Assembly (NCBI GenBank): GCA_002083555.1
Contig: MSXN01000011.1
Span: 330-58,530 of the forward strand
Origin: Nitrospira sp. ST-bin5
Lineage (GTDB): Bacteria > Nitrospirota > Nitrospiria > Nitrospirales > Nitrospiraceae
DNA length: 58,201 nt
Direction of reading: 5' to 3'
Both the position numbers and the translations under genes were made by a program. Under the pieces are notes generated by a model. It did no database searches and had not been told where the DNA came from. It saw only the letters and a program-made list of their open reading frames with translations. The first letter of the stretch is position 1; every line of letters starts with the position of its first letter. Of the stretch, positions 43,475 to 51,813 are shown in pieces.

Positions 43475-43831
43475 ATGAAATACCTCTGTCTGGTCTATGT
43501 CGAAGAAAAGATCCTCCATGCCCTGCCGAACCACGAACGGGTCGCCCTCTCAGAAGAAGCGATGGCCTATTGCGCCCGGCTGCAGAAGGTCGGCCAGTTA
43601 CTGGCGGCCTCCCCGCTCCATCCGGTCGAGACCGCCACAACCGTGCGGGTCCGCGAGGGAAAGGCCACGACGACCGACGGGCCGTTTGCCGAGACGAAGG
43701 AACAGCTGGGCGGCTTTCTGATGCTCGATGTGCCCGATTTGAATGACGCAATCCGCATCGCCACGCACTTCCCCGCCGCCCGTTATGGCAGCGTGGAGGT
43801 CCGACCGATGAAAGAACTCGGCTGCGCGTAA
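43475..43831 (+). CDS. YCII (DGPF) domain protein
   Basis: A 118-residue protein with the DGPF/YCII fold: a ferredoxin-like start MKYLCLVYVEE and the hallmark TTDGPFAETKEQLGGF near residue 67. DGPF proteins are conserved partners of ECF42 sigma factors. A GGGAGC site precedes the ATG. The sigma-factor gene follows after 10 bases in the same operon. The enzymatic activity is unknown. Confidence 0.88.
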   Translation: MKYLCLVYVEEKILHALPNHERVALSEEAMAYCARLQKVGQLLAASPLHPVETATTVRVREGKATTTDGPFAETKEQLGGFLMLDVPDLNDAIRIATHFPAARYGSVEVRPMKELGCA

Positions 43832-43841
43832 GAGATCCGTC

Positions 43842-45092
43842 ATGAGCGACGACGCAGTGACCCAGGTCCGTGCAACAGCCGAAAAGGTGTACCGGGCTGA
43901 GTCGCGCCGGGTGCTGGCGACGCTCATCCGGCTGCTCAAGGATTTCGACCTGGCCGAGGAAGCGTTGCACGAAGCCTTTGCCGCGGCAATGGAGCAATGG
44001 GCCCGTGACGGCATCCCCGCCAATCCACGGGCCTGGCTCGTCTCCACCGGCCGCTTCAAGGCGATCGACGGCTTACGACGGCGCGCCCGTTACGATGCGT
44101 CACTCAACGAGCTCGCCAAAGACATGGAGTCCGCAACCAGTGAAGCGACCGAGCTAGACGAAGACAGTATCGAAGACGACCGGCTCCGGTTGATCTTCAC
44201 CTGCTGCCACCCGGCGCTCAAGCCCGAGGCCCAACTGGCGCTGACGTTGCGTGAAGTCTGCGGCCTCACGACGGAAGAGGTCGCCCGCGCCTTTCTGTCA
44301 TCCCCGACGACGTTGGCCCAGCGGATCGTCCGCGCCAAGGCGAAAATCCGCGATGCGCGGATTCCCTACGAAGTCCCGCCGCCCTCCGAGTTGCCCGACC
44401 GACTGGATTCGGTCCTGCACGTCATCTATCTGGTTTTCAACGAGGGCTATTCAGCTTCCTCTGGCGCGTCCCTTACCAGGGCCGATCTCTCGGGCGAAGC
44501 GATTCGTTTGGGGCGCCTGCTGCTGGAGCTGCTGCCAGAACCGGAAGTAGCAGGCCTTCTCGCGTTGATGCTGCTGCACGAATCACGGCGGCCAGCGCGC
44601 ACATCGTCAACGGGGGAGATCGTCTTATTAGACCAGCAGGACCGGTCGCGCTGGGATAGAAAGCTGATTGCCGAAGGCATCGCGCTCGTTGAACGGGCAC
44701 TCACCTCACGGCGGTTCGGTCCTTACACAATACAAGCGGCGATCGCCGCCGTCCATGCCGAAGCGCCAAATGCAGCCGCAACCGATTGGGCTCAAATCGT
44801 CGCCCTGTATGACTTGTTGATGCGCGCGGCTCCCTCGCCGATCGTCGACCTCAATCGCGCGGTGGCCGTGGCGATGCGGGACGGTCCCGCGGCAGGTCTC
44901 GCGCTGGTGGACGCCATCCTGGCGCGGGGCGAGCTGACGGACTACCATTTGATCCATGCCACCAGAGCCGATTTATGCCGGCGGTTGGGGGACAAGACGG
45001 GTGCCCGCGCCTCCTATGAACGGGCCCTCGCCCTCACGAAGCAGGACCCGGAGCGGCGTTTTTTGGAACAGCGGCTGGCAGAGTTACCGTAA
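43842..45092 (+). CDS. ECF42-type RNA polymerase sigma factor with C-terminal extension (DUF6596/TPR-like)
   Basis: A 416-residue protein. Region sigma-2 lies at about 20-85 (F-D-L-A-E-E-A-L-H-E-A-F and the RARYDAS turn), and sigma-4 at about 115-175 (CHPALKPEAQLALTLREVCG). A long C-terminal extension (about 190-416) has helical TPR-like repeats and a conserved LLDQQDRSRWDRKLI segment. This size and layout, with DGPF genes on both sides, identify group ECF42. In studied members the extension is needed for activity and no anti-sigma factor is used. It probably drives the three promoters described here, including its own. Confidence 0.92.
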   Translation: MSDDAVTQVRATAEKVYRAESRRVLATLIRLLKDFDLAEEALHEAFAAAMEQWARDGIPANPRAWLVSTGRFKAIDGLRRRARYDASLNELAKDMESATSEATELDEDSIEDDRLRLIFTCCHPALKPEAQLALTLREVCGLTTEEVARAFLSSPTTLAQRIVRAKAKIRDARIPYEVPPPSELPDRLDSVLHVIYLVFNEGYSASSGASLTRADLSGEAIRLGRLLLELLPEPEVAGLLALMLLHESRRPARTSSTGEIVLLDQQDRSRWDRKLIAEGIALVERALTSRRFGPYTIQAAIAAVHAEAPNAAATDWAQIVALYDLLMRAAPSPIVDLNRAVAVAMRDGPAAGLALVDAILARGELTDYHLIHATRADLCRRLGDKTGARASYERALALTKQDPERRFLEQRLAELP

Positions 45093-45105
45093 GCGGCACT
45101 CCCGT

Positions 45106-45133
45106 TGTCGATTTGGGATGCCGGAAACGACCA
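45106..45133 (+). promoter_or_regulatory. ECF42-type promoter, copy 2
   Basis: TGTCGA at 45106-45111, a 16-base spacer, and CGACCA at 45128-45133, 25 bases before the ATG of the second YCII gene. Confidence 0.65.
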
Positions 45134-45158
45134 GAGGGTGAAAGAGAAAGGAGCAGCC

Positions 45159-45530
45159 ATGAAATTCCTCTTGCTGGTTCACCACAATGAAGAGGTGTTC
45201 GGCCGGATGAGCGAGGAGACGCGACGCTCCATGCTGGCCGAGTCGATCCAGCTCTGTCACCGGCTGCATGACAACGGGCAGTATGTCCATGCCTCGCCAC
45301 TCCAGCCCGTCACCACTGTGTCGGTCGTACAGGTGCGTGAGGGGAAACGGTCAGTCACGGATGGACCGTTCATCGAAACCCGCGAGCAGCTCGCCGGCTA
45401 TTTCCTGGTCGATGCGAAGGATTTGGAGGAAGCGATCGACATCGCCGGCCGCATTCCCGGCGCGCGGATCGGGGCAGTGGAAGTCCGACCGCTTCGGGAG
45501 ATCACGGGGTTACCCGGTGACGGTTCATGA
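45159..45530 (+). CDS. YCII (DGPF) domain protein
   Basis: A 123-residue YCII protein that starts MKFLLLVHHNEEVFG and carries VTDGPFIETREQLAGY. It is related to the one at 43475 but differs through most positions. AAAGGAG precedes the ATG at 45159. It has its own ECF42-type promoter just upstream. DGPF proteins are found as partners of ECF42 sigma factors; no substrate is known. Confidence 0.88.
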   Translation: MKFLLLVHHNEEVFGRMSEETRRSMLAESIQLCHRLHDNGQYVHASPLQPVTTVSVVQVREGKRSVTDGPFIETREQLAGYFLVDAKDLEEAIDIAGRIPGARIGAVEVRPLREITGLPGDGS

Positions 45531-45601
45531 AGCGTATCTTGCTGAGAACAAAGCAGTTTGAGCGAAGAACGAGAAGCGAGGAATGAAGGACAACTTCGAC
45601 C

Positions 45602-45630
45602 TGTCGATTCCAAGCGGTCTCGCTCGACTA
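45602..45630 (+). promoter_or_regulatory. ECF42-type promoter, copy 3
   Basis: TGTCGA at 45602-45607, a 17-base spacer, and CGACTA at 45625-45630, 60 bases before the ATG of the PhnB/VOC gene. Confidence 0.6.
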
Positions 45631-45690
45631 TACAGCAGAGTCTGACGCGCAAGCCTACGCGGTCGGTTCAGTAGAACGGAGTACAACCAT

Positions 45691-46182
45691 ATGCATATGC
45701 AAAAGATCACGCCCTGTTTGTGGTTCAATGACCAAGCCGAAGAGGCGGCGCGGTTTTATACGTCGATCTTCAAGAACTCCAGGATCGGACACGTGACCCG
45801 CTATGGCGAAGCCGGTGCCGGGGTTTCGGGAAGACCGAAGGGCTCTGTCATGACCGTGACGTTCGAAATCGAAGGACAGGAGTATATGGCGCTCAACGGC
45901 GGTCCAATTTTCAAGTTTAGCGAGGCGGTATCGTTCACGGTGAAATGCGAGACGCAGCAAGACATCGACGAGATGTGGAGCAAACTCTCCGAAGGCGGAG
46001 AGGAAGGCCCCTGCGGCTGGTTGAAGGACAAATACGGCCTGTCGTGGCAGATCGTGATGCCTGAATGTGATGAGATGTTGCGGGACAAGGATTCCACTAA
46101 ATCCGAACGGGTGATGCAGGCCATCCTGCACATGACCAAGCCCGACCTCAAGACGATCAGGCAGGCCTATGAGGGAATCTGA
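45691..46182 (+). CDS. PhnB-like VOC superfamily protein
   Basis: A 163-residue protein with two glyoxalase-like beta-alpha-beta modules. It begins ITPCLWFNDQAEEAARFYTS and contains GQEYMALNGGP and KYGLSWQIVMP, which is the PhnB/3-demethylubiquinone methyltransferase-like pattern. VOC proteins bind a metal in a barrel; the reaction here is unknown. An ACGGAG site sits before the ATG at 45691 (a second ATG is at 45697). It often accompanies ECF42/DGPF genes. Confidence 0.88.
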   Translation: MHMQKITPCLWFNDQAEEAARFYTSIFKNSRIGHVTRYGEAGAGVSGRPKGSVMTVTFEIEGQEYMALNGGPIFKFSEAVSFTVKCETQQDIDEMWSKLSEGGEEGPCGWLKDKYGLSWQIVMPECDEMLRDKDSTKSERVMQAILHMTKPDLKTIRQAYEGI

Positions 46183-46231
46183 TCCAGCCACGGGATACGC
46201 CTGAGCCACGTGCGGAAACGGAGACACGACG

Positions 46232-46657
46232 ATGCGATTTATGATTATGATCAAAGCTACGAAGGAGTCAGAAGCCGGGGTGATGCCGAGCGAGCAGCTC
46301 CTCACCGAGATGGGCCGATTCAACGAAGAGTTGGTGCAGGCCGGCGTGCTACTGGCCGGCGAAGGGCTCCAGCCAAGTTCGACGGGCGCGCGCGTAAAAT
46401 TCTCAGGAAACAAACGGACCGTCATCGACGGCCCCTTTGCCGAGACGAAGGAGCTCATCGCAGGCTATTGGCTGTGGCAGGTGAAATCGAAGGGAGAAGC
46501 GATCGAGTGGGTCAAACGCTGCCCCAATCCCATGCCGGGGGAATCCGAGATCGAAATTCGTCAGGTGTTTGAAGCGGAGGATTTCGGGGCTGAGTTCACG
46601 CCTGAACTGAGAGAACAGGAAGAACGGCTTCGGGCACAAGTAGCCAGGGAGAAATAG
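46232..46657 (+). CDS. YCII (DGPF) domain protein
   Basis: A 141-residue member of the YCII family, beginning MRFMIMIKATKESE and carrying VIDGPFAETKELIAGY near residue 65. The C-terminal tail after residue 112 is longer than in the other two copies and is charged and helical. It lies 49 bases after the PhnB gene without its own ECF42 motif, so it is probably cotranscribed with it. Confidence 0.88.
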   Translation: MRFMIMIKATKESEAGVMPSEQLLTEMGRFNEELVQAGVLLAGEGLQPSSTGARVKFSGNKRTVIDGPFAETKELIAGYWLWQVKSKGEAIEWVKRCPNPMPGESEIEIRQVFEAEDFGAEFTPELREQEERLRAQVAREK

Positions 46658-46666
46658 GAGGCGCCT

Positions 46667-47194
46667 ATGCTCAATACGATCCTGATTATCGCCGCCATCG
46701 CCGTCGCTGCGGTCCTGCTCTATGCCGCAACCAGGCCGGACACCTTCCGAATCCAACGGTCGGTGAAGATTGCCGCCCTGCCGGACAAGATCTTTCCCCT
46801 GATCAACGATTTTCACAATTGGCACGCCTGGTCTCCCTGGGAACGAAAAGACCCGGCTATGAAGAAGACCCATAGCGGCGCGTCACAGGGAAAGGGTGCT
46901 GTGCTGGAATGGGAGGGCAACAAGGACGTCGGCACAGGCCGTATGGAAGCGCTCGAATCGATTCCCTCGGCCAAAATCGTCATCAAACTGGATTTCCTGA
47001 AGCCGTTCGAAGCACATAATACCGCGGAATTCACCGTGAGCAGCACCGGGAATGTCTCAGACGTCACCTGGGCCATGTATGGCGCGCAGCCCTATATGAT
47101 GAAGGTCATGGGACTCTTGTGCAGCATGGACAAGATGGTCGGAAAGGACTTTGAAACCGGCTTGGCCAATTTGAAACAATTGGCTGAGCGCTAA
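46667..47194 (+). CDS. SRPBCC family protein with N-terminal membrane helix
   Basis: A 175-residue protein. The first 22 residues form a membrane helix (ILIIAAIAVAAVLLYA). The rest is an SRPBCC/AHSA1-type ligand-binding domain starting at FRIQRSVKIAALPDKIFPLIND and containing DFHNWHAWSPWE. Proteins of this kind commonly occur in ECF42/DGPF operons. It starts nine bases after the third YCII gene. Confidence 0.87.
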   Translation: MLNTILIIAAIAVAAVLLYAATRPDTFRIQRSVKIAALPDKIFPLINDFHNWHAWSPWERKDPAMKKTHSGASQGKGAVLEWEGNKDVGTGRMEALESIPSAKIVIKLDFLKPFEAHNTAEFTVSSTGNVSDVTWAMYGAQPYMMKVMGLLCSMDKMVGKDFETGLANLKQLAER

Positions 47195-47209
47195 ACCAAG
47201 GAGGCCGCT

Positions 47210-47812
47210 ATGCGTATCAGACAGCTCGCGATCACAACTCTGTGCCTCATACTCACAGTCTCGCCGGCCCTGGCCAAGGACAAAAAGGCCGACAAGACGA
47301 TGGACCAGCAGGCGATGATGGAGCTCTGGCAGAAACTAGCCCAACCGGGCGAACCTCATAAGTTATTCGCCAGCATCGCGGGCAGCTACACGACCCACAC
47401 GAAGGAATGGATGGAGCCGGGGAAGCCGCCGACGGAGGCGGACGGAACGGCGGAATCCAAGATGCTGTTGGACGGAAGATTTCTCTACCAGGAATACCAT
47501 GGGAGCATGATGGGACAGCCCTTCCATGGCATTGGGATCGACGGCTACGACAATGTGACCAAGAAGTACGTCACGGCCTGGATCGACAGCATGGGCACGG
47601 GGATCTTCATGATGGAAGGCACGGCCAGCGCCGACGGCAAGACGATCACCCTGAAGGGTTCACACCCCGAGCCGGGCGGCGGCAAGATGTTGCATCGGGC
47701 CGTCTGGAAAATTCAGGACGCCAACAACCAGACCTTTGAGATGTACGGAACGCACGGCCACGGCGGCAAGGAGATGAAGTTCCTGGAGATCGTCTATACG
47801 CGGAAACCATGA
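47210..47812 (+). CDS. DUF1579 family secreted protein
   Basis: A 200-residue protein with a signal peptide (residues 1-23, ending SPALA). The mature part matches DUF1579: GEPHKLFASIAGSYTTHTK, G-x-x-x-S-K-M-L-L-D-G-R-F-L-Y-Q-E-Y and the GIDGYDNVTKKY core. The function of the family is unknown. It lies 15 bases after the SRPBCC gene with an AAGGAGG site. Confidence 0.88.
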   Translation: MRIRQLAITTLCLILTVSPALAKDKKADKTMDQQAMMELWQKLAQPGEPHKLFASIAGSYTTHTKEWMEPGKPPTEADGTAESKMLLDGRFLYQEYHGSMMGQPFHGIGIDGYDNVTKKYVTAWIDSMGTGIFMMEGTASADGKTITLKGSHPEPGGGKMLHRAVWKIQDANNQTFEMYGTHGHGGKEMKFLEIVYTRKP

Positions 47813-47884
47813 TGGTGCGGCATTGAAATCGATCAGGCAACATGCTTGACTAGACGCTCCACACCATCACCTCAGGAGGGTTGT

Positions 47885-48319
47885 ATGAAACGGACGATCG
47901 GACTATTGGCAGTGGCCCTGATACTGACGACGCTGAGCGGCTGCAGCTATCTCTTCTATCCACGAGCAGGCGACTACGCGGCACAGGCCAAAGGCGCGAG
48001 CGGTGTCGACACGATGATCAACCTCACAAACATGATGGAAGCCACTGCGGCGAAAGCCAAAGGCGGCAAGGGGAAGGACAACGCGCTGGACGACTATCAT
48101 AACCAGCTCCATGCCCTGCTGGATTCATTTTGCGACGTGACCAAGGAGCAGTCCAAAACACCCGCCTACGATCTGGCCGTGACGCACAAGAAGGAACTGA
48201 CGGCGATTTTCTGGCGGCTGTGGAAATTCAAAGACGACCAACCGCAGCGCGACCAGCATCTGGATCTTTCCATTGCGGAGTTGAAAGAACTGCGGGAGAC
48301 GCTGCACACCTTGAAATAA
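47885..48319 (+). CDS. Small lipoprotein of unknown function
   Basis: A 144-residue lipoprotein: the signal ends in the lipobox LSGC (Cys20). The mature part is mostly helical with a basic/acidic KGGKGKDNALDDY stretch. I recognise no family. CAGGAGGG precedes the ATG at 47885. It lies in the ECF42 region, 72 bases after DUF1579 and 20 bases before the BNR-repeat gene. Confidence 0.72.
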   Translation: MKRTIGLLAVALILTTLSGCSYLFYPRAGDYAAQAKGASGVDTMINLTNMMEATAAKAKGGKGKDNALDDYHNQLHALLDSFCDVTKEQSKTPAYDLAVTHKKELTAIFWRLWKFKDDQPQRDQHLDLSIAELKELRETLHTLK

Positions 48320-48339
48320 TGATCGGACGGAGGCCGGAT

Positions 48340-49491
48340 ATGACTGCGACACGGACTGACAAAGGTGCCGTCACCCTGTTGATCGGAACCAGAAAGGGCG
48401 CGTTCACCCTCAAGAGCGACACGAGCCGGCGGACTTGGAAGCTCTCGGCACCGGCCTTCCTGGGCCACATCATCCACCACGTCGTGGCCGATCCGCGCGA
48501 CCGGCGCACCGTGCTCATGGCGGCCAGCACGGGCCATCTCGGCCCGACGATTTACCGGTCGACGGACCGCGGCAAGACCTGGAAAGAAGCCGTCGCGCCG
48601 CCGGCCTTTCGAAAAGTGCCGGAGGGTGAAAAGGGTCGTTCAGTCGATCATGTCTTCTGGCTAACACCCTGCCATGCTAACGAGCCGAACCTGTGGTACG
48701 CCGGCACCTCGCCGCAGGGCCTCTTCCGTTCGGAGGACGGCGGCGCGACCTGGAAACCGTTCTCAAACATCAACGACGATCCGCAGTACCGCGAGTGGAT
48801 GGGCTCCGTGCAGGACGGCACGCCGGATGGCCCAAAGCTGCATTCGATAATCGTGGACCCGCGCGATCCCCGGCATCTCTATTTCGCCATGTCCGGCGGC
48901 GGCGTGCACGAATCGACGGACGGCGGAAGGACCTTCGTGCCCCTCATCAAGGGCATGGAAACGGTCGACGGCTTCGACGCCTCTGTCGTGACCTATCACG
49001 ATCCCCATTGCATGCGGCAGTGTCCGAGCAATCCGGACCGGCTCTATCAACAGAATCACTGCGGCATCTATCGCATCGACCGGCCCTCCGACGAGTGGGT
49101 GCGGATCGGGAAGAACATGCCGAAGAAAGTCGGCGACGTCGGGTTTCCGATGGTCGTCCATCCGCGCAACGCCGACATCGCCTGGGTTTTCCCGATGGAC
49201 GGGGGAACCGTGTGGCCGCGCGTGAGCCCCGGCGGAAAACCGGCCGCCTATGTCACCCGCAACGGCGGGAACAGCTGGACCAGACAGGACAAGGGCTTTC
49301 CGCGTTCGAATGCCTGGTGGACGGTGAAACGCCAGGCCATGACCAATGACAGGCACGAGGCAGTCGGGCTGTATGTGGGCACGACGCAGGGCGAAATTTG
49401 GGCGAGCCGGAATGAGGGAGCGACCTGGACCTGCATCGCGCGGCATCTGCCGGAAATCTATTCTGTGGAGGCGGGCTGTTTCGGAAAATGA
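48340..49491 (+). CDS. BNR/sialidase-like beta-propeller protein
   Basis: A 383-residue protein without a signal peptide. It contains several Asp-box-like motifs (S-T-D-R-G-K-T-W, SEDGGATW, STDGGRTF, NGGNSWT, NEGATWTC), the signature of sialidase/VPS10-type propellers. It starts LLIGTRKGAFTLKSD, typical of a WD40/YVTN/BNR-like family often annotated as exo-alpha-sialidase, although catalytic sialidase residues are not evident. A GGACGGAGG site supports the ATG at 48340. Its stop overlaps the MoaD-like gene by four bases (ATGA). Confidence 0.8.
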   Translation: MTATRTDKGAVTLLIGTRKGAFTLKSDTSRRTWKLSAPAFLGHIIHHVVADPRDRRTVLMAASTGHLGPTIYRSTDRGKTWKEAVAPPAFRKVPEGEKGRSVDHVFWLTPCHANEPNLWYAGTSPQGLFRSEDGGATWKPFSNINDDPQYREWMGSVQDGTPDGPKLHSIIVDPRDPRHLYFAMSGGGVHESTDGGRTFVPLIKGMETVDGFDASVVTYHDPHCMRQCPSNPDRLYQQNHCGIYRIDRPSDEWVRIGKNMPKKVGDVGFPMVVHPRNADIAWVFPMDGGTVWPRVSPGGKPAAYVTRNGGNSWTRQDKGFPRSNAWWTVKRQAMTNDRHEAVGLYVGTTQGEIWASRNEGATWTCIARHLPEIYSVEAGCFGK

Positions 49492-49748
49492 CGGTGCACA
49501 TCCCCAGCGCGCTGAGTTCCTACACGGCGCAACAGAGCGAGATCTCAATAGAAGGCGCGACGCTCGCCGAAATGCTGGCGGCGCTGGATCGGTATTTCCC
49601 CGGTATCCGGTTTCGCATCGTCACCGAACAGGATAGGATCAGGCCGCACATCAGAATCTTTGTGAACGACGTGCAACTCCAGGACTTGTCAGCACCACTC
49701 AGCAAGGCCGATACTGTCTACATCGTCTGCGCCCTCAGCGGCGGATAA
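49488..49748 (+). CDS. MoaD/ThiS-family sulfur-carrier-like protein
   Basis: An 86-residue ubiquitin-fold protein ending in Gly-Gly, the usual activation site of MoaD and ThiS. The beta-grasp shows in the IPSALSSYT start, a helix TLAEMLAALDRYFPG, and VFV-type strands ending IVCALSGG. No MoaE, ThiG or E1-like enzyme lies nearby, so the sulfur acceptor is unknown. Its first four bases overlap the BNR-repeat gene. Confidence 0.82.
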   Translation: MTVHIPSALSSYTAQQSEISIEGATLAEMLAALDRYFPGIRFRIVTEQDRIRPHIRIFVNDVQLQDLSAPLSKADTVYIVCALSGG

Positions 49749-49765
49749 ACGTGAGAGGGAAAATT

Positions 49766-50623
49766 ATGCCAACCCCAGACAATGCCACGATCATCGAAGG
49801 TCAACGTCAGGACTGGAACCGTGTCGCCGGCGGCTGGGAAAAATGGGACCGCCTCTTCGAAGAACAGATGGCCTTCGTCAACCATCGCCTCGTGGCCGAC
49901 GCTCGGCTGCACACCGGATTGAACGTGCTCGATCTCGGGTCCGGCACCGGCTACCCGGCTCTGTTGGGCGCACAGGTTGTCGGACCGGCGGGGAGCGTCG
50001 TCGGCATGGACCTCGCGGAGCAGATGCTGGCCGCTGCGGAGCGCAAAGCAAAACGCCTCGGCCTGAACAACATCTCGTTTAGAACCGGCGACGTGACGAG
50101 TCTTCCCTTTGAGCCGAACTCCTTCGATGCAATCACCAGCCGCTTCTGCCTGATGTTTCTCCCGGAGATTCCGAAAGCCGCGTCGGAAATCGCGCGGGTC
50201 CTGAAACCGGGAAGCTGGGTCGCAGCAGCTGTGTGGTCTGCGCCGGACAAGAATCCTTCGATCGGCCTTTCGATGGCCGCCATCAAGCAGGTGATCGAGC
50301 TGCCGCCGCCGGACCCGACCGCGCCGGGCATTTTCAGATTGGCCAAACCAGGCGAGCTCGCAGGACTGTTTCAACAAGCGGGATTGGTCGATGTGACCGA
50401 TCAGGACTTCCTCGCCGACTGGACCTATGGCTCGGCGGACGAGTATTACACCAGCCTGATAGAAATCGCCGCGCCGGTGCAGAATCTCATGGCCAAGCTG
50501 ACCGACGCGCAGAAACAAGACGTCAAACAGCGCATTCTTCAGGCCGCATCCAATTACACGCGCGGCGGCCGCATCGTCTTCCCGATGGCCATCCGCATCG
50601 TCGCGGCCCGCAAACCCGTCTGA
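49766..50623 (+). CDS. SAM-dependent methyltransferase
   Basis: A 285-residue class I methyltransferase of the UbiE/Ubie-like type: motif I NVLDLGSGTGYP, motif II VVGMDLAEQML, and later DAITSRFCLMFLPE and LKPGSWV. A helical C-terminal extension follows. The ATG at 49766 after GAGAGGG is preferred over a GTG at 49751. The gene follows the MoaD-like gene by 17 bases and the TfoX gene starts seven bases later. The substrate is unknown. Confidence 0.87.
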   Translation: MPTPDNATIIEGQRQDWNRVAGGWEKWDRLFEEQMAFVNHRLVADARLHTGLNVLDLGSGTGYPALLGAQVVGPAGSVVGMDLAEQMLAAAERKAKRLGLNNISFRTGDVTSLPFEPNSFDAITSRFCLMFLPEIPKAASEIARVLKPGSWVAAAVWSAPDKNPSIGLSMAAIKQVIELPPPDPTAPGIFRLAKPGELAGLFQQAGLVDVTDQDFLADWTYGSADEYYTSLIEIAAPVQNLMAKLTDAQKQDVKQRILQAASNYTRGGRIVFPMAIRIVAARKPV

Positions 50624-50630
50624 TTCTCCC

Positions 50631-51023
50631 ATGGCGGCGAAGCACGACGGCTTTAAGGATTTCGTGCTGGATCAACTGGCTGACCTACGCGGACTCACGT
50701 GCCGCGCGATGTTCGGCGGCTATGGACTCCGCTATCGTGAGGCCTTCTTCGGCATCATTCACAAGGGCCGGCTCTATTTCAAAGTCACACCGGAAACCGT
50801 CGAATCCTATCGCGCCTTAGGGACGAAACCCTTTCGTGCGACTTCGAAGATGACGCTCACAACCTACTACGAAGTGCCGGCCGACATTCTTGAGGATGCC
50901 GCGCTGCTGGCTGAGTGGGCTGAGACCGCCAGCACCGCTCAGCGTCCCAAACCGACACGGCAACGCACCGCTTCCAAAGCTCGCACATCCACACCCGCTC
51001 GAATAACCCGCGCCCGCTCCTAG
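50631..51023 (+). CDS. TfoX N-terminal domain protein
   Basis: A 130-residue protein whose first 100 residues match the TfoX N-terminal domain: CRAMFGGYGLRYREAFFG, LYFKVTPETVESY and F-x-x-x-S-K-M-T-L-T-x-Y-Y-E-V-P. A basic, Ser/Thr/Arg-rich tail follows (TARQ-type low complexity). Full TfoX proteins regulate competence, but this short form usually has no such role. It is the last gene of the ECF42-associated run. Confidence 0.87.
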   Translation: MAAKHDGFKDFVLDQLADLRGLTCRAMFGGYGLRYREAFFGIIHKGRLYFKVTPETVESYRALGTKPFRATSKMTLTTYYEVPADILEDAALLAEWAETASTAQRPKPTRQRTASKARTSTPARITRARS

Positions 51024-51071
51024 CCGACCGATCAAGCGAGCCCATAGCAGCCGACTCGATTGAGACTTATA

Positions 51072-51620
51072 ATGGTCCCAATGATGGTCAGCCTCACGTC
51101 AAAGCTCCCCGCTGCGTATGCGATCCAGAAACACCTGGTTCGCCAAGTACTGCTGATGGCTATATGCTCCCTCCTGCTCCTTGGCAACAGATCATTCGGA
51201 GCGGAGTTATCGCCCGCTCCCCTGCTTTGGCGTGCCGTCCCAACCGTGAGTCCCTCCGATCAACCTCTGCCTCCAAAGAAACCGTCGATCCTCCGCGAGC
51301 GCGAGATCGTGTTCGATGAGCTCCTGGTGAAAGCTTTGAAAGACGCCGCAGCCAGGCCGCTATCGCCGATTGCCGTCGAGCTCTTCGACGCAGGGCGGTA
51401 TGAGCTGGAGGTGATCTCCACCCTTGCGCGGATCAACGACACGAGCTTCATCCGCGGGCAGCTGAAGCCAGCAGACCCCGGCGATTTTTCTCTCGTGCTC
51501 AACGGCGCGACCGTGACAGGCACCATGCAACTCGGCCGGCGCGTCTTCAAGATCGAGCCACTCGGCAACGGACGGCACCGCCTGATCGAGATTGATGCCA
51601 CTCAGGTTCCAGATGAATAG
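51072..51620 (+). CDS. Exported protein resembling a metalloprotease propeptide
   Basis: A 182-residue protein with an N-terminal hydrophobic segment (LLMAICSLLLLGN) after a basic region, thus a signal peptide or anchor. The C-terminal half (about 125-180), with FSLVLNGATVTGTMQLG and a following RHRLIEID turn, resembles the prodomain that precedes reprolysin/fungalysin-like metalloproteases, but no protease follows. A TTG at 51060 and ATGs at 51081/51084 are alternative starts. It may be a remnant or a stand-alone inhibitor-like protein. Confidence 0.5.
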   Translation: MVPMMVSLTSKLPAAYAIQKHLVRQVLLMAICSLLLLGNRSFGAELSPAPLLWRAVPTVSPSDQPLPPKKPSILREREIVFDELLVKALKDAAARPLSPIAVELFDAGRYELEVISTLARINDTSFIRGQLKPADPGDFSLVLNGATVTGTMQLGRRVFKIEPLGNGRHRLIEIDATQVPDE

Positions 51621-51813
51621 TCGAATGTCCTCCTAATCGGAAATGTAAGGCCGGCGTCGTTTCCCTAAGTATTATCGATGTCCAACGCCAGACCCCCATA
51701 ATCGGCACCGCTCATTATCTGATTTCTCTTCGCCTCCCATCCCATGTGCGATACATAATTAGCTTTGTACGACGGTTTTCGAAAATGGAATGCGTCATAG
51801 GGTTTGAACAACT

